The notes under the pieces: generated by a model
What the model was told of the DNA's origin: nothing
The model's input: the letters and a program-made list of their open reading frames with translations, nothing else
Databases searched by the model: none
Source of the DNA: QNZT01 sp964573205
GTDB taxonomy: Bacteria; Campylobacterota; Campylobacteria; Campylobacterales; QNZT01
Direction of reading: 5' to 3'
DNA length: 64,000 nt
NCBI GenBank assembly: GCA_964573205.1
Contig: CAZNIT010000045.1
Location: 1-64,000 of the forward strand
Shown here: piece after piece, positions 54,134 to 62,999 of the stretch
How the letters are laid out: every line of letters begins with the position of its first letter
Numbering within the stretch: the first letter of the stretch is position 1
Translations under genes and position numbers: made by a program

Positions 54134-55794
54134 TATTTTTAAAACCGGAATATCTGATCTTCATGGCTATACCGTTGCTTGTTCTTTTTTATTTTATAGT
54201 TACGGGCAAAAGTAGAGTGGAAACTATTTTTGATGAAAAGACTTTACAAAAATTGACTATAGACAACGACTCTCTAGGTAGAATCGGTCGAAATATGATG
54301 CTTTTTGCCGCTTTGTTTTCGATGATAGTCGCTTTGGCTAGACCGGCTCTACCGAAAGCGGAGATAGAAGCGGCTTCAAAAAGCATAGATATTCTTGTGG
54401 CTTTGGATATCTCCAAATCTATGTTGGCAGACGATCTTTATCCGAATAGATTGGAATTTGCAAAAAGAAAAATTTTTGAACTTTTAGATAAATTCGATGA
54501 AGCGAACGCCGCCATTATAGCCTTTGGCAACGACGGCTTTTTGGTTTCGCCTCTGACCGAAGATAAAAACTCTCTAAAATATCTCATAAAAAATCTCGAT
54601 ACGAATTCTCTCACAACCGACGGCACGAACATTATGATAGCAATTTCCAAAGCCGACGAGTTTTTAAAAAAAGACGATAAAAAGATTTTGATCATCTTTA
54701 GCGACGGCGGCGACAAAGAGGAGTTTTCGGATGAGATCATGACGGCAAAAGAGCATAATATATATGTTTACATCTATGCGACCGCTACAAATAACGGGGC
54801 GGCGATAACCTACCTTGGAGAAAAAATAAAAGATAAAAACGAAAATATAGTCATCACAAAATTGAACCCGAACATCCCAAAACTGGCCCTTCAAAGCGGT
54901 GGAGCTTACATAAAAGGCGGATATAAAGACGACAGTATCGATCAGATCATAAAAGATATTAAAGAGAAATTCGCACTAAAGGATGGAAAAAGCAAAATAA
55001 TAAAGGAGTATAAAGAGCTTTTTTACTATCCCTTGTTTTCGGCGCTTTTGTTTATGCTTTTTGCTTTTAGTTCACTACCCAAAAGATCGACAACTTTTAC
55101 CGTAGGTATTTTACTTTTTAACTTTTGGGGAATCGACTTAAAAGCCGGAATATTTGATTTTATCGAAATCGAAGAGGGATTTAAACTCTATAGGAACGAA
55201 AATTACAAAGAGGCAAGGAAACATTTTGAAAAGGTAGCCGCATCTAAAAAAGATGCGCCTTCATATTATGATCTGGCAAACAGCTACTATAAAAACCGAG
55301 AGTATAAAAAAGCGCTAGATACCTATTTAAAAGCTGAATCGACAGATAAAAATATAATATATAAAACTCTTTTTAATATCGGCAACACATATTTTAAACT
55401 GAAAAAGTATAAAAAAGCTCTTTTATCTTATCAAAAAGCTAAAAAGATAAAAAATGAGCCCGATCTACTGTACAATATAGAACTTACAAAAAAATATCTA
55501 AAAAAAAGAGATTCCGAAGATAAAAAGAAAACCGACAATAAAAAAGAGGAGAAGAAAAAAAACGATACAAACAAGAAGGATACAAACGAGCAAAAACAAA
55601 ACTCATCCAAAAACGCAAAAACAAAAAATACAAAAGCCCAAAAAGATGAAAAAGAACAAAATAAACGTTCTTTTTTTGACGAAAAAGAGATGAAGAAATG
55701 GGAGAAGAAATTGCAACGAAGCAAACCCAAAACTATGCCTATGAGACTACCTGCCAAAACCCAAAAAAGAGATAAAAATGAAAAACCTTGGTAA
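54130..55794 (+). CDS. batB: BatB-BatC fusion: VWA domain plus TPR repeats
   Basis: The first ~320 residues are a BatB-type VWA protein with two N-terminal membrane segments (about 8-24 and 55-70), the MIDAS motif DISKS at 93-97, and another hydrophobic segment near 300. The rest holds TPR-like repeats (EARKHFEKVAASKKD, ALDTYLKAESTDK, ALLSYQKAKKI) characteristic of BatC. A very lysine-rich disordered tail of about 90 residues follows. BatB and BatC are separate in many genomes. The gene overlaps batA by four bases and batD by 17. Confidence 0.88.
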   Translation: MIFLKPEYLIFMAIPLLVLFYFIVTGKSRVETIFDEKTLQKLTIDNDSLGRIGRNMMLFAALFSMIVALARPALPKAEIEAASKSIDILVALDISKSMLADDLYPNRLEFAKRKIFELLDKFDEANAAIIAFGNDGFLVSPLTEDKNSLKYLIKNLDTNSLTTDGTNIMIAISKADEFLKKDDKKILIIFSDGGDKEEFSDEIMTAKEHNIYVYIYATATNNGAAITYLGEKIKDKNENIVITKLNPNIPKLALQSGGAYIKGGYKDDSIDQIIKDIKEKFALKDGKSKIIKEYKELFYYPLFSALLFMLFAFSSLPKRSTTFTVGILLFNFWGIDLKAGIFDFIEIEEGFKLYRNENYKEARKHFEKVAASKKDAPSYYDLANSYYKNREYKKALDTYLKAESTDKNIIYKTLFNIGNTYFKLKKYKKALLSYQKAKKIKNEPDLLYNIELTKKYLKKRDSEDKKKTDNKKEEKKKNDTNKKDTNEQKQNSSKNAKTKNTKAQKDEKEQNKRSFFDEKEMKKWEKKLQRSKPKTMPMRLPAKTQKRDKNEKPW

Positions 55795-56956
55795 AATATA
55801 CAAAATCAAACCCTATTTGGCGATATTAATAACTTTTGCAATTTTTACACAGCATCTATGGGCGAAAAATGATAAAAACTTCGATTTCAATTTAAGTATC
55901 AATAAAAACGAAGTCTATGTCGGGGAGAGTTTGCGTGTTACATTCGTATTTAAACATAAAATCGGATTAAATATCGCGGAGGCCAATTTCGCTCCGCCGA
56001 CTTTCAACGGTTTTTGGGTAAAACCCGGCAAAGACGCCCCCAACATTATAAAAGACGGATACAACATCTATACGCTTCATTATCTCATTACTCCGCAAAA
56101 AGCAGGATTTTTAAAGATAGAGCCGGCAAGAATGGATATAGGGATAGTTCAGAGAAATCAAAAAAACACTCTTCGCTTCGAGAGAGTCAAATATAAAAGT
56201 ATCTTTTCAAACTCTCTTGAGATCAAAGCAAAAGATTTACCGCACGGCGTTAACATCTTTGGCGACTACAACATAAGCGTCAAAGTTGACAAGACGACTG
56301 TTTTAGCGAACCAACCGATAAACCTTACTCTAAAAATCTACGGCGAAGGAAATATTGACGAGATAGAGGAATTTTTTGTAAACAATCATGACGCTACCGT
56401 CTTCAGCGATACAGCCAAAAGAACAAGTGGATTTATAAACGGTAAAAACGGTGGTGAAATGATTCAGAAATTCGCATTTATCTCCGATAGAAACTTCACA
56501 ATCGAACCGTTTTCGTTAAAGTTTTTCGATTCGAAAGAGAAAAAGATAAAAACTATCCGAACAAAACCCGTTAAAATCACGGTAACCGGCAAAAATGCAA
56601 ATAAAAATCCGACACTACAAAAAGCAAAACGACTTACATTCGAGCAAAGCGGTTCGAAAACGGCTCTTTTTCTCGTATCGATAGTAAGCTTTTTACTAGG
56701 TATCGGCGCTAAACATTTTTATATGAAAAGAGAAAATAGCATATCCAAAAACAAGAGTTTATCGATTAAAGAGAAGATAAAAAAATCAAAAAATCAAAAA
56801 TCGCTTCTACAGCTATTGTTACCCTATAAAGGCAGATACGGCAAAATAGACGATATCATCAAAAAAATAGAAGAGAATATTTATGAGGGCAAAAATCACA
56901 AAATCGATAAAAAAAAGCTAGTGAAAAATTTAATAAATATTTTTAACGAGAGTTAA
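55778..56956 (+). CDS. batD: BatD-like protein
   Basis: BatD is an exported beta-sandwich protein of the Bat aerotolerance cluster. It has a signal sequence (about residues 15-30), then repeated immunoglobulin-like strands: NKNEVYVGESLRVTFVF near 43, IYTLHYLITPQKAGFLKIEPA near 90 and VLANQPINLTLKIYGEGNID near 175. A membrane segment near 292-308 and a basic cytoplasmic tail follow. The length of 392 residues is on the short side. It is the last gene of the operon. Confidence 0.82.
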   Translation: MKNLGKIYKIKPYLAILITFAIFTQHLWAKNDKNFDFNLSINKNEVYVGESLRVTFVFKHKIGLNIAEANFAPPTFNGFWVKPGKDAPNIIKDGYNIYTLHYLITPQKAGFLKIEPARMDIGIVQRNQKNTLRFERVKYKSIFSNSLEIKAKDLPHGVNIFGDYNISVKVDKTTVLANQPINLTLKIYGEGNIDEIEEFFVNNHDATVFSDTAKRTSGFINGKNGGEMIQKFAFISDRNFTIEPFSLKFFDSKEKKIKTIRTKPVKITVTGKNANKNPTLQKAKRLTFEQSGSKTALFLVSIVSFLLGIGAKHFYMKRENSISKNKSLSIKEKIKKSKNQKSLLQLLLPYKGRYGKIDDIIKKIEENIYEGKNHKIDKKKLVKNLINIFNES

Positions 56957-57391
56957 AAACACTATTTTAAATGAAAAACAACATAAATTTAGAACAATAC
57001 TCTCTTTAAAAAGCAACGCGACAAATTTGGAGATGAAGCGACGGTGCTTAATGTAGTGAATAAAACGTTTGCTTTATTTACTTAGAAAAAAAGCCGTTAA
57101 AATTACATTTAAATCATTACCCCAAGATACCATAATATATCATGAAATATACTCATATGTGATAGTGGCTGTTATTTGAGCAAAAAGCGTCGCAATGCGA
57201 TCATACTAGACGAAACTATAAAAGATAAAACTCAGTTATTGAGAAACTTACAAAAAAGAATAATTTTCATTGAAATAATATGTAAATAACAGCGCATCGG
57301 AAAAAAATCCGTCGGAATTTTGCCACTTTGCAGCAGAATACCGTTACAATAAACAACGATAACGATATTCTATAAAAAAAAGGAGCTTCAA
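56957..57391. other. 435-base intergenic region with possible gene remnants
   Basis: No convincing gene is seen. One frame reads KKQRDKFGDEATVLNVVNKT and then ALFT before a stop at 57083-57085. It is open but has no start codon, which may mark a decayed gene. A 37-codon ORF with a TTG start runs from 57176 to 57289 (SKKRRNAIILDETIKDKTQ...), without a clear ribosome site. The last bases hold the AAAGGAG site of the next gene. Confidence 0.4.
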
Positions 57392-57679
57392 ATGGTAAAA
57401 CATATCGTATTTTTTAAATTAAAAGAGAACAGTTCCAAAAATTTGGAAGAGGTAAAAGAAAAACTCTTATCATTAAAAAAACATATAAAACTTTTAAAAG
57501 AGATAGAGGTCGGAATAGATTTCAAAAAAAGTGAAAGATCATACGATATCGCCCTAATAACGGTCTTTGAAAATGAAGAGGACTTAAACACTTATGCTAT
57601 CGATCCATATCACCTAGAGGTGGTAAAATTCATAAAAGAGAGGGCGAAAGACTCAAAAACAGTTGATTTTAAATATTAA
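57392..57679 (+). CDS. Dabb-domain (stress-responsive alpha/beta barrel) protein
   Basis: This is a 95-residue ferredoxin-like fold protein of the Dabb family. The start MVKHIVFFKLKENS is typical, followed by a long helix of glutamates and lysines, EVGIDF near 41, YDIALITVFENEEDLNTYA near 55-75 and the closing YHLEVVKFI. Members form dimers with a beta-barrel, often in stress responses. The role is unknown. It has AAAGGAG upstream and is followed by the orphan regulator after 82 bases. Confidence 0.8.
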   Translation: MVKHIVFFKLKENSSKNLEEVKEKLLSLKKHIKLLKEIEVGIDFKKSERSYDIALITVFENEEDLNTYAIDPYHLEVVKFIKERAKDSKTVDFKY

Positions 57680-57761
57680 AGAGCATAATAAATGGAAATT
57701 TAAAGAAACTTCTGCTAAATTTACTGCTTGAACTTTAAGAAAAAATTAGCTAAGGACCAAG

Positions 57762-58415
57762 ATGAGAATTTTAGCAGTAGGTGTCGAGGAAGAATTATCC
57801 CGATCAATCGCAACAAATTTACGGGTTATCGTAGATGAATCTTACGATGTTGACGATAGCTCAAATTTTTTGAGATTTAGAAATTATGATCTCATTTTAC
57901 TCGATTATGATCTCGAGTTTAATAAAACAAACAAATTTATAACAAGAATATCGAAAAATTTAAAAGTTCCGCTTATCATACTCTCTGTCGTTGACGACAA
58001 AGAGACCGAAATCGCATTTTTAAAAGCAGGAGCCGATGACTTTGTAAAAGAGCCGTTTGACACGGATATAATCTGTGCGAGAGTCGAAGCGAAACTAAGA
58101 CGCACTATCGACAACCGCATAAAAATAGGAAAACTTACCATAGATATAGGTGAAGAGAAAACCTCATACAAAGATAAAGAGATCGAAATCAAAGGAAAAC
58201 CTTTTGACATACTCGTATATCTGGCTGAGCACAAAAATCAAGTTATCTCAAAAGACAGACTTCTAAACGCCATTTGGGAAGAACCGGAATTTATCACTCC
58301 GAATGTCGTAGAGACCTCCATAAATGCCATCAGACAAAAACTGGATAAAAACCTAGGCATAAAATGCATAGAAACCATCCGCAGACGCGGTTACAAATTT
58401 TGTTACGCGGAATAA
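57762..58415 (+). CDS. cosR: CosR/HsrA-like orphan response regulator with altered receiver
   Basis: This OmpR-type DNA-binding protein resembles the essential Campylobacterota regulators CosR and HsrA, most clearly in the C-terminal half (GKPFDILVYLAEH, LLNAIWEEPE, IETIRRRGYKFC). The receiver keeps an aspartate at D48, but the usual acidic pair is replaced by G7 and V8. The position of the conserved switch lysine holds E97 (DDFVKEPFD). Phosphorylation-independent action is therefore likely. AAGGA precedes the ATG. There is no kinase gene beside it. CosR-type regulators control oxidative stress genes. Confidence 0.8.
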   Translation: MRILAVGVEEELSRSIATNLRVIVDESYDVDDSSNFLRFRNYDLILLDYDLEFNKTNKFITRISKNLKVPLIILSVVDDKETEIAFLKAGADDFVKEPFDTDIICARVEAKLRRTIDNRIKIGKLTIDIGEEKTSYKDKEIEIKGKPFDILVYLAEHKNQVISKDRLLNAIWEEPEFITPNVVETSINAIRQKLDKNLGIKCIETIRRRGYKFCYAE

Positions 58416-58418
58416 ATC

Positions 58419-58733
58419 ATGCAAAATAAAAAGAGTGACAACCCTCAAGACGATAAAGAGCTTTTATATAAAGCTCTTGGTGTCATGATGCTTATCAAAG
58501 ATAAATTTTCCGACGAATTTAACGAGATTTTTCAAAAAGCTAACGCTTCTAAAGAGGATATATTAAAAACTGTTGATGAAGTAAAAGACAAAGCCCAAAG
58601 TGAAAAAGATCAAATGGAAGATAAACTCAAAGAGAAAATAAAAACCGTTATAAATGAAATGGGATTGGCCACAAAAGAGGATATAGAAGATCTCAAGAAA
58701 TTGATCAAAGAGAACGAGAATTTTAAATCATAA
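58419..58733 (+). CDS. Phasin-like/coiled-coil small protein
   Basis: This is a 104-residue acidic/basic helical protein. It has an amphipathic helix (ELLYKALGVMMLIKDKF near 14-30), a lysine/glutamate coiled coil (about 40-80), and a C-terminal segment LATKEDIEDLKKLI that resembles the end of phasin-type and UbiK-type proteins. It starts three bases after the orphan regulator, so they share a transcript. The function is unknown. The similarity is of low complexity and should be treated with caution. Confidence 0.65.
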   Translation: MQNKKSDNPQDDKELLYKALGVMMLIKDKFSDEFNEIFQKANASKEDILKTVDEVKDKAQSEKDQMEDKLKEKIKTVINEMGLATKEDIEDLKKLIKENENFKS

Positions 58734-58801
58734 AATGTTTCTTAAAAATATAGTTTAATTTTCAAAAAAAAGGATAGTTTTAGTCCTATTTAGCTATGAT
58801 A

Positions 58802-58832
58802 GTCATGTCACTACATAATATAGTGACATGAC
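58802..58832. repeat. Perfect 12-base inverted repeat after the regulator operon
   Basis: GTCATGTCACTA and TAGTGACATGAC pair perfectly across a seven-base loop. The element lies 69 bases after the coiled-coil gene and 29 bases before the terminator. No T-run follows. It could be an mRNA 3' stem, part of a small RNA, or an operator for the downstream zwf operon. Confidence 0.8.
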
Positions 58833-58861
58833 AGTCAAACAAGTCATTCATCACAGTCTGA

Positions 58862-58906
58862 GAGAGAGTACCCTTTCGCCTCCTTTAAGGTACTCTCTCG
58901 TTTTTT
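58862..58906 (+). terminator. Strong rho-independent terminator
   Basis: GAGAGAGTACC and GGTACTCTCTC form an 11-pair perfect stem with a 16-base loop, followed by G and six T. It ends transcription of the regulator operon and separates it from zwf, 125 bases downstream. Confidence 0.88.
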
Positions 58907-59030
58907 AGCAAAACTTAAAACTACGACCTACATTTTATCTAAAGTTTTTTTAATTTTACCCGATTTCATGATATATAGTCAAATATGATTTCCAACACAA
59001 TAAAGTAATCCAAAATTTAAAGAAATAACT

Positions 59031-60497
59031 ATGAACGAAAAAGAAAATCTTTGTGATATTATTATCTTCGGTGGACACGGCGATCTGGCACTTAGAAAAC
59101 TTATGCCTGCATGCTATCATCTTTACCTTGACGGATATATTTCAAAACAGAGTCGTATAGTAACTGTCTCAAGACGACAAATAGATCTTGAAGATCACAA
59201 AAAACTCATAAAAGAGAACCTCAAAAAATATCTTAAAAATGATCTTTTTAATGAAGAAATCTTCAAAGAATTCTCAAAACAACTACACTGCTTAACAATA
59301 GATCTCACAAAAACAGAAGATTATAAAAAACTATCAAAACTTTTAAACACTGATAACACTCGTAATACAATCAACTATCTTGCAACTGCGCCATCTTTAT
59401 TCGGTACAATCTGTAAATCTCTCAAAAAATGGGATCTTATAACAAAAAACACACGAGTAGTACTCGAAAAACCAATAGGCAGGGATTTAGAGTCTTCAAA
59501 AGTCATTAATGACGAAGTGGCCGAAGTATTCGAAGAATCCAACATATACAGAATAGATCACTATCTTGGCAAAGACACGGTTCAAAATATCCTCGCTATG
59601 CGTTTTTCAAATGCTCTTTTTATGCCTCTATGGAGCAGTAGAAGTATAGACCATGTACAGATAACCGTAGGTGAAAGTGTAGGAGTTGAAAGCAGATGGA
59701 GTTACTATGACGATGCCGGCGCACTTAGAGATATGGTACAAAATCATCTTCTTCAACTTTTATGTCTTATAGCGATGGAACCCCCTTGCAACCTCGAAGG
59801 AGACAGTGTTAGAGATGAAAAGTTAAAGGTTCTCCGCTCGCTACGCCCTATAACCGCAACCGATATTAAACAAAAAACGGTAAGGGGGCAGTATAAAGAG
59901 GGAGCGATTGAAGGAAAAAGCGTTGTCGGCTATCTTGAAGAAGAAGGCTGCAAACCCAACAGCCAAACCGAAACTTTCGTAGCACTTAGAGTTGACATAG
60001 ACAACTGGCGCTGGAGCGGCGTGCCTTTTTATCTTAGAACCGGTAAAAGAATGGCAAAAAGATATTCCGAAATCGTCATACAGTTCAAAGAAGTTCCCCA
60101 TTCCATCTTTCCAAAAGGCGGCGGATGTCTCGAGCCCAACAGACTCATCATAAGACTTCAGCCGCAAGAGAGTATAGAGCTTAAAATCATGAACAAAATT
60201 CCGGGACACACGGACGGAATGAGGCTTAGAACGGTCGGGCTTGAACTTAGTACTTCACAAAACAATCCCAGAACCCCCGATGCATATGAGTATCTGCTAC
60301 TTGATGTAATACGCTCAAATCCCACCCTCTTTATGAGAAGAGACGAGATAGAAGCCGCCTGGAGATGGTGCGATCAAATTTTACACCACTGGCAGGGACA
60401 AAATATAAAAGTAAAACCTTATACCGCAGGAACATTCGGTCCTTCATCTTCGATTGCGCTTATAGAGAGAGACGGAAGAAGTTGGTATGAAGAGTAA
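59031..60497 (+). CDS. zwf: Glucose-6-phosphate dehydrogenase
   Basis: Zwf oxidises glucose-6-phosphate to 6-phosphogluconolactone with reduction of NAD(P). The dinucleotide-binding FGGHGDL is at 13-19 and the catalytic RIDHYLGK at 174-181. LEKPIGRDL near 145, WRWSGVPFYLRTGK and SYYDDAGALRDMVQNHL are also family hallmarks. The length of 488 residues is typical. The ribosome site is weak. First gene of zwf-pgl-edd-eda, the complete Entner-Doudoroff route. No gnd gene is present, so flux here goes to KDPG. Confidence 0.97.
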   Translation: MNEKENLCDIIIFGGHGDLALRKLMPACYHLYLDGYISKQSRIVTVSRRQIDLEDHKKLIKENLKKYLKNDLFNEEIFKEFSKQLHCLTIDLTKTEDYKKLSKLLNTDNTRNTINYLATAPSLFGTICKSLKKWDLITKNTRVVLEKPIGRDLESSKVINDEVAEVFEESNIYRIDHYLGKDTVQNILAMRFSNALFMPLWSSRSIDHVQITVGESVGVESRWSYYDDAGALRDMVQNHLLQLLCLIAMEPPCNLEGDSVRDEKLKVLRSLRPITATDIKQKTVRGQYKEGAIEGKSVVGYLEEEGCKPNSQTETFVALRVDIDNWRWSGVPFYLRTGKRMAKRYSEIVIQFKEVPHSIFPKGGGCLEPNRLIIRLQPQESIELKIMNKIPGHTDGMRLRTVGLELSTSQNNPRTPDAYEYLLLDVIRSNPTLFMRRDEIEAAWRWCDQILHHWQGQNIKVKPYTAGTFGPSSSIALIERDGRSWYEE

Positions 60498-61176
60498 TTT
60501 TTATCATTTCGAAAAAAAAAGCGATCTTTTGAACAATCTCTCAAAAAAGATCTCCGAAAGATTAAACGAGGCAATCATGCAAAAAGGGTATGCGACACTT
60601 GTAGTATCGGGAGGCAACACTCCGAAACCTCTTTTTAAAAAACTCTCAAATCTTAAGCTTGAGTGGGAAAAGGTGATCGTAACACTCACCGATGAAAGAT
60701 GGACTGATACAAAAAGTAAAGATAGCAATGAAAATACGGTAAGAGAAAACCTCCTTCAAAACGAAGCTAAAAATGCAAAATTCATAGGATTGAAAACCGA
60801 CCACGAAAGTGCTTTTGAAGCACAAAAAGCGGTTTCTCAAAAAATTTCAACAATCCCGAAACCGTTTGATCTGATAATTCTGGGAATGGGAGAAGATGCA
60901 CATACCGCCTCTTTGTTTCCGGATGCAAACGAGTTAAAAAACGCACTATACGACGACATATCCGTAAAAGCGATAAATCCGCCGGAGGCTCCTTTTGAGA
61001 GAATGACCCTTTCGTTAAAAACTCTTCTAAATACGAAATCTATCGTTTTACTTATGGAGGGTGAACAAAAATATAATATTTACAACGAGGTCATTCAAAA
61101 AGAGTTAGACGAAAAAAGACCGATCGGATTTATCCTTAAACAACAAAAAACCCCGGTGGAGGTATATCATACATGA
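60487..61176 (+). CDS. pgl: 6-phosphogluconolactonase
   Basis: Pgl hydrolyses the lactone made by Zwf to 6-phosphogluconate. It belongs to the DevB/SOL type related to glucosamine-6-phosphate deaminases: VVSGGNTPKPLF near 38, LTDERWTD near 66, ILGMGEDAHTASLFP near 130 and ERMTLSLKTLL near 170. The length of 229 residues is normal. It overlaps zwf by 11 bases and edd by four, so all three are translationally coupled. Confidence 0.93.
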   Translation: MKSNFYHFEKKSDLLNNLSKKISERLNEAIMQKGYATLVVSGGNTPKPLFKKLSNLKLEWEKVIVTLTDERWTDTKSKDSNENTVRENLLQNEAKNAKFIGLKTDHESAFEAQKAVSQKISTIPKPFDLIILGMGEDAHTASLFPDANELKNALYDDISVKAINPPEAPFERMTLSLKTLLNTKSIVLLMEGEQKYNIYNEVIQKELDEKRPIGFILKQQKTPVEVYHT

Positions 61177-62999
61177 ACAAAGTCATTTCGCAAGTAACAG
61201 CTCAAATAGAAAAACGAAGTAAAAAAAACCGAAATATCTATCTACAAAGGATCGATCAAGCTCGCATAGCCGGAGTAAACAGACAGGTGCTAAGTTGCAG
61301 CAATTTAGCTCATGGCGTCGCATCTTGTTCGATGGGGGTAAAAAACGATCTTTTGGAAGATAAAAAACCCAACATCGCGATAGTAACGGCCTATAACGAT
61401 ATGCTCTCGGCACATGAGCCTTTTAGAAAATATCCGAAAATCATAAAAAAAGCTCTTAAAAAAGAGGGGGCCACCGCTCAAGTCGCCGGCGGTGTGGCCG
61501 CGATGTGCGACGGCATAACACAGTCTCAACCGGGAATGCAGCTAAGTCTCTTTAGTCGAGACAATATAGCACAATCAACCGCAATAGCGCTAAGTCACAA
61601 TATGTTCGACGGCGCACTATATCTTGGAGTCTGCGATAAAATAGTCCCGGGACTTCTTATCGGAGCTTTGAGTTTCGGTCATTTACCGGCCGTTTTCGTA
61701 CCGGCCGGTCCTATGAGCTCGGGAATAGATAACGACACAAAAGCTAAAGCTCGCCAGGATTTTACAAAAGGCAAAATTGATAAAAAAACTCTTTTAGAGA
61801 TAGAATCAAAATCTTATCATAGTCCCGGAACCTGTACATTTTACGGTACGGCAAACAGCAATCAAATGCTTATGGAGATCATGGGACTACATCTGCCGGG
61901 CTCTTCATTTGTTTCAAGCGACACGAAATTAAGAGAAGCTCTTACCAAAGAGTCGGCTAAAAGAGTTTTGAAATTAACGAGTTTGAAAAAAAACTATCAA
62001 CCGTTAGGCGAAATGTTAAATGAAAAGAGTTTCGTAAATGCAATCATAGGACTCTTGGCCACGGGCGGCTCAAGCAATCACACTCTTCATCTTGTGGCAA
62101 TGGCAAAGGCAGCCGGAATTATCTTGAGATGGGAAGATTTTTCAAAACTCTCCAAAGTCGTACCTCTTATAACGAGAATGTATCCTAACGGTACCGCCGA
62201 TGTAAATCATTTTCAAGCGGCCGGAGGTATGGGAGTGGTTATAAGAGAGCTTTTAAGCGCTTCTCTTTTACATGAAGATGTAAATACGATCGTAGGTTTT
62301 GGCCTGAAAAACTATCTTACAGAACCTTTTTTAGATCGAAAAAAACTAAAGTTCAAAGAGTGTGAAAAAAAATCTTTGGATAAAAGCGTAATCTCCGGCG
62401 TCAAAAATCCTTTTGACAAAGAGGGAGGATTAAAAGTACTTAAAGGAAATATCGGAGAGAGTGTCATAAAAACCTCGGCGATCAAAGAGCGTCATAGAGT
62501 CATAAAAGCAAAAGCGATCGTTTTTGATTCGCAAAGCGAAGTTATGCAAAGTTATAAAAAAGGCAAACTACACCGAGACTTCATAGCGGTTGTGAGATTT
62601 CAAGGGCCAAAAGCCAACGGCATGCCCGAACTTCACTCTCTGACTCCGCCGCTTGGAGTTTTACAAGATCTAGGATATAAAGTAGCGATCGTTACGGACG
62701 GTAGAATGTCGGGGGCTTCGGGAAAAGTTCCGGCCGCCATCCATATGACGCCGGAAGCTAAAGCCGGCGGAGTCATAGCGAAAATCCAAACCGGAGACGA
62801 GATACTCTTTGATATAACATCGGGAAGAGTTGAACTTCTTATAGAACGACAAGAGATCGAAAAAAGAGAAGCGGCAAAAATGAAAACAGATAACTCTCAC
62901 GGCTTTGGAAGAGAGCTTTTTTGCATTATGAGAGATAAAGTCGGTGCCGCGAACGAAGGCGCAACCATTTTCAACCTTCCGGGAGAAGAGAGATGTTAA
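61173..62999 (+). CDS. edd: 6-phosphogluconate dehydratase
   Basis: Edd dehydrates 6-phosphogluconate to 2-keto-3-deoxy-6-phosphogluconate using a [4Fe-4S] cluster. Hallmarks include VTAYNDMLSAHEPF near 69, GGVAAMCDGITQSQPGMQ near 107, GVCDKIVPGLL, PGTCTFYGTANSNQMLME near 222, and TDGRMSGASGK near 508. The length of 608 residues is that of Edd; it is longer than dihydroxyacid dehydratase (about 560), its relative. Overlaps eda by seven bases. Confidence 0.96.
   Translation: MNKVISQVTAQIEKRSKKNRNIYLQRIDQARIAGVNRQVLSCSNLAHGVASCSMGVKNDLLEDKKPNIAIVTAYNDMLSAHEPFRKYPKIIKKALKKEGATAQVAGGVAAMCDGITQSQPGMQLSLFSRDNIAQSTAIALSHNMFDGALYLGVCDKIVPGLLIGALSFGHLPAVFVPAGPMSSGIDNDTKAKARQDFTKGKIDKKTLLEIESKSYHSPGTCTFYGTANSNQMLMEIMGLHLPGSSFVSSDTKLREALTKESAKRVLKLTSLKKNYQPLGEMLNEKSFVNAIIGLLATGGSSNHTLHLVAMAKAAGIILRWEDFSKLSKVVPLITRMYPNGTADVNHFQAAGGMGVVIRELLSASLLHEDVNTIVGFGLKNYLTEPFLDRKKLKFKECEKKSLDKSVISGVKNPFDKEGGLKVLKGNIGESVIKTSAIKERHRVIKAKAIVFDSQSEVMQSYKKGKLHRDFIAVVRFQGPKANGMPELHSLTPPLGVLQDLGYKVAIVTDGRMSGASGKVPAAIHMTPEAKAGGVIAKIQTGDEILFDITSGRVELLIERQEIEKREAAKMKTDNSHGFGRELFCIMRDKVGAANEGATIFNLPGEERC

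Noticed and set aside
51036..56956. moxR-DUF58-VWA cluster as a novel defence system
   Set aside because: The order and domains match the known Bat aerotolerance cluster. No effector nuclease or phage-related gene is present.
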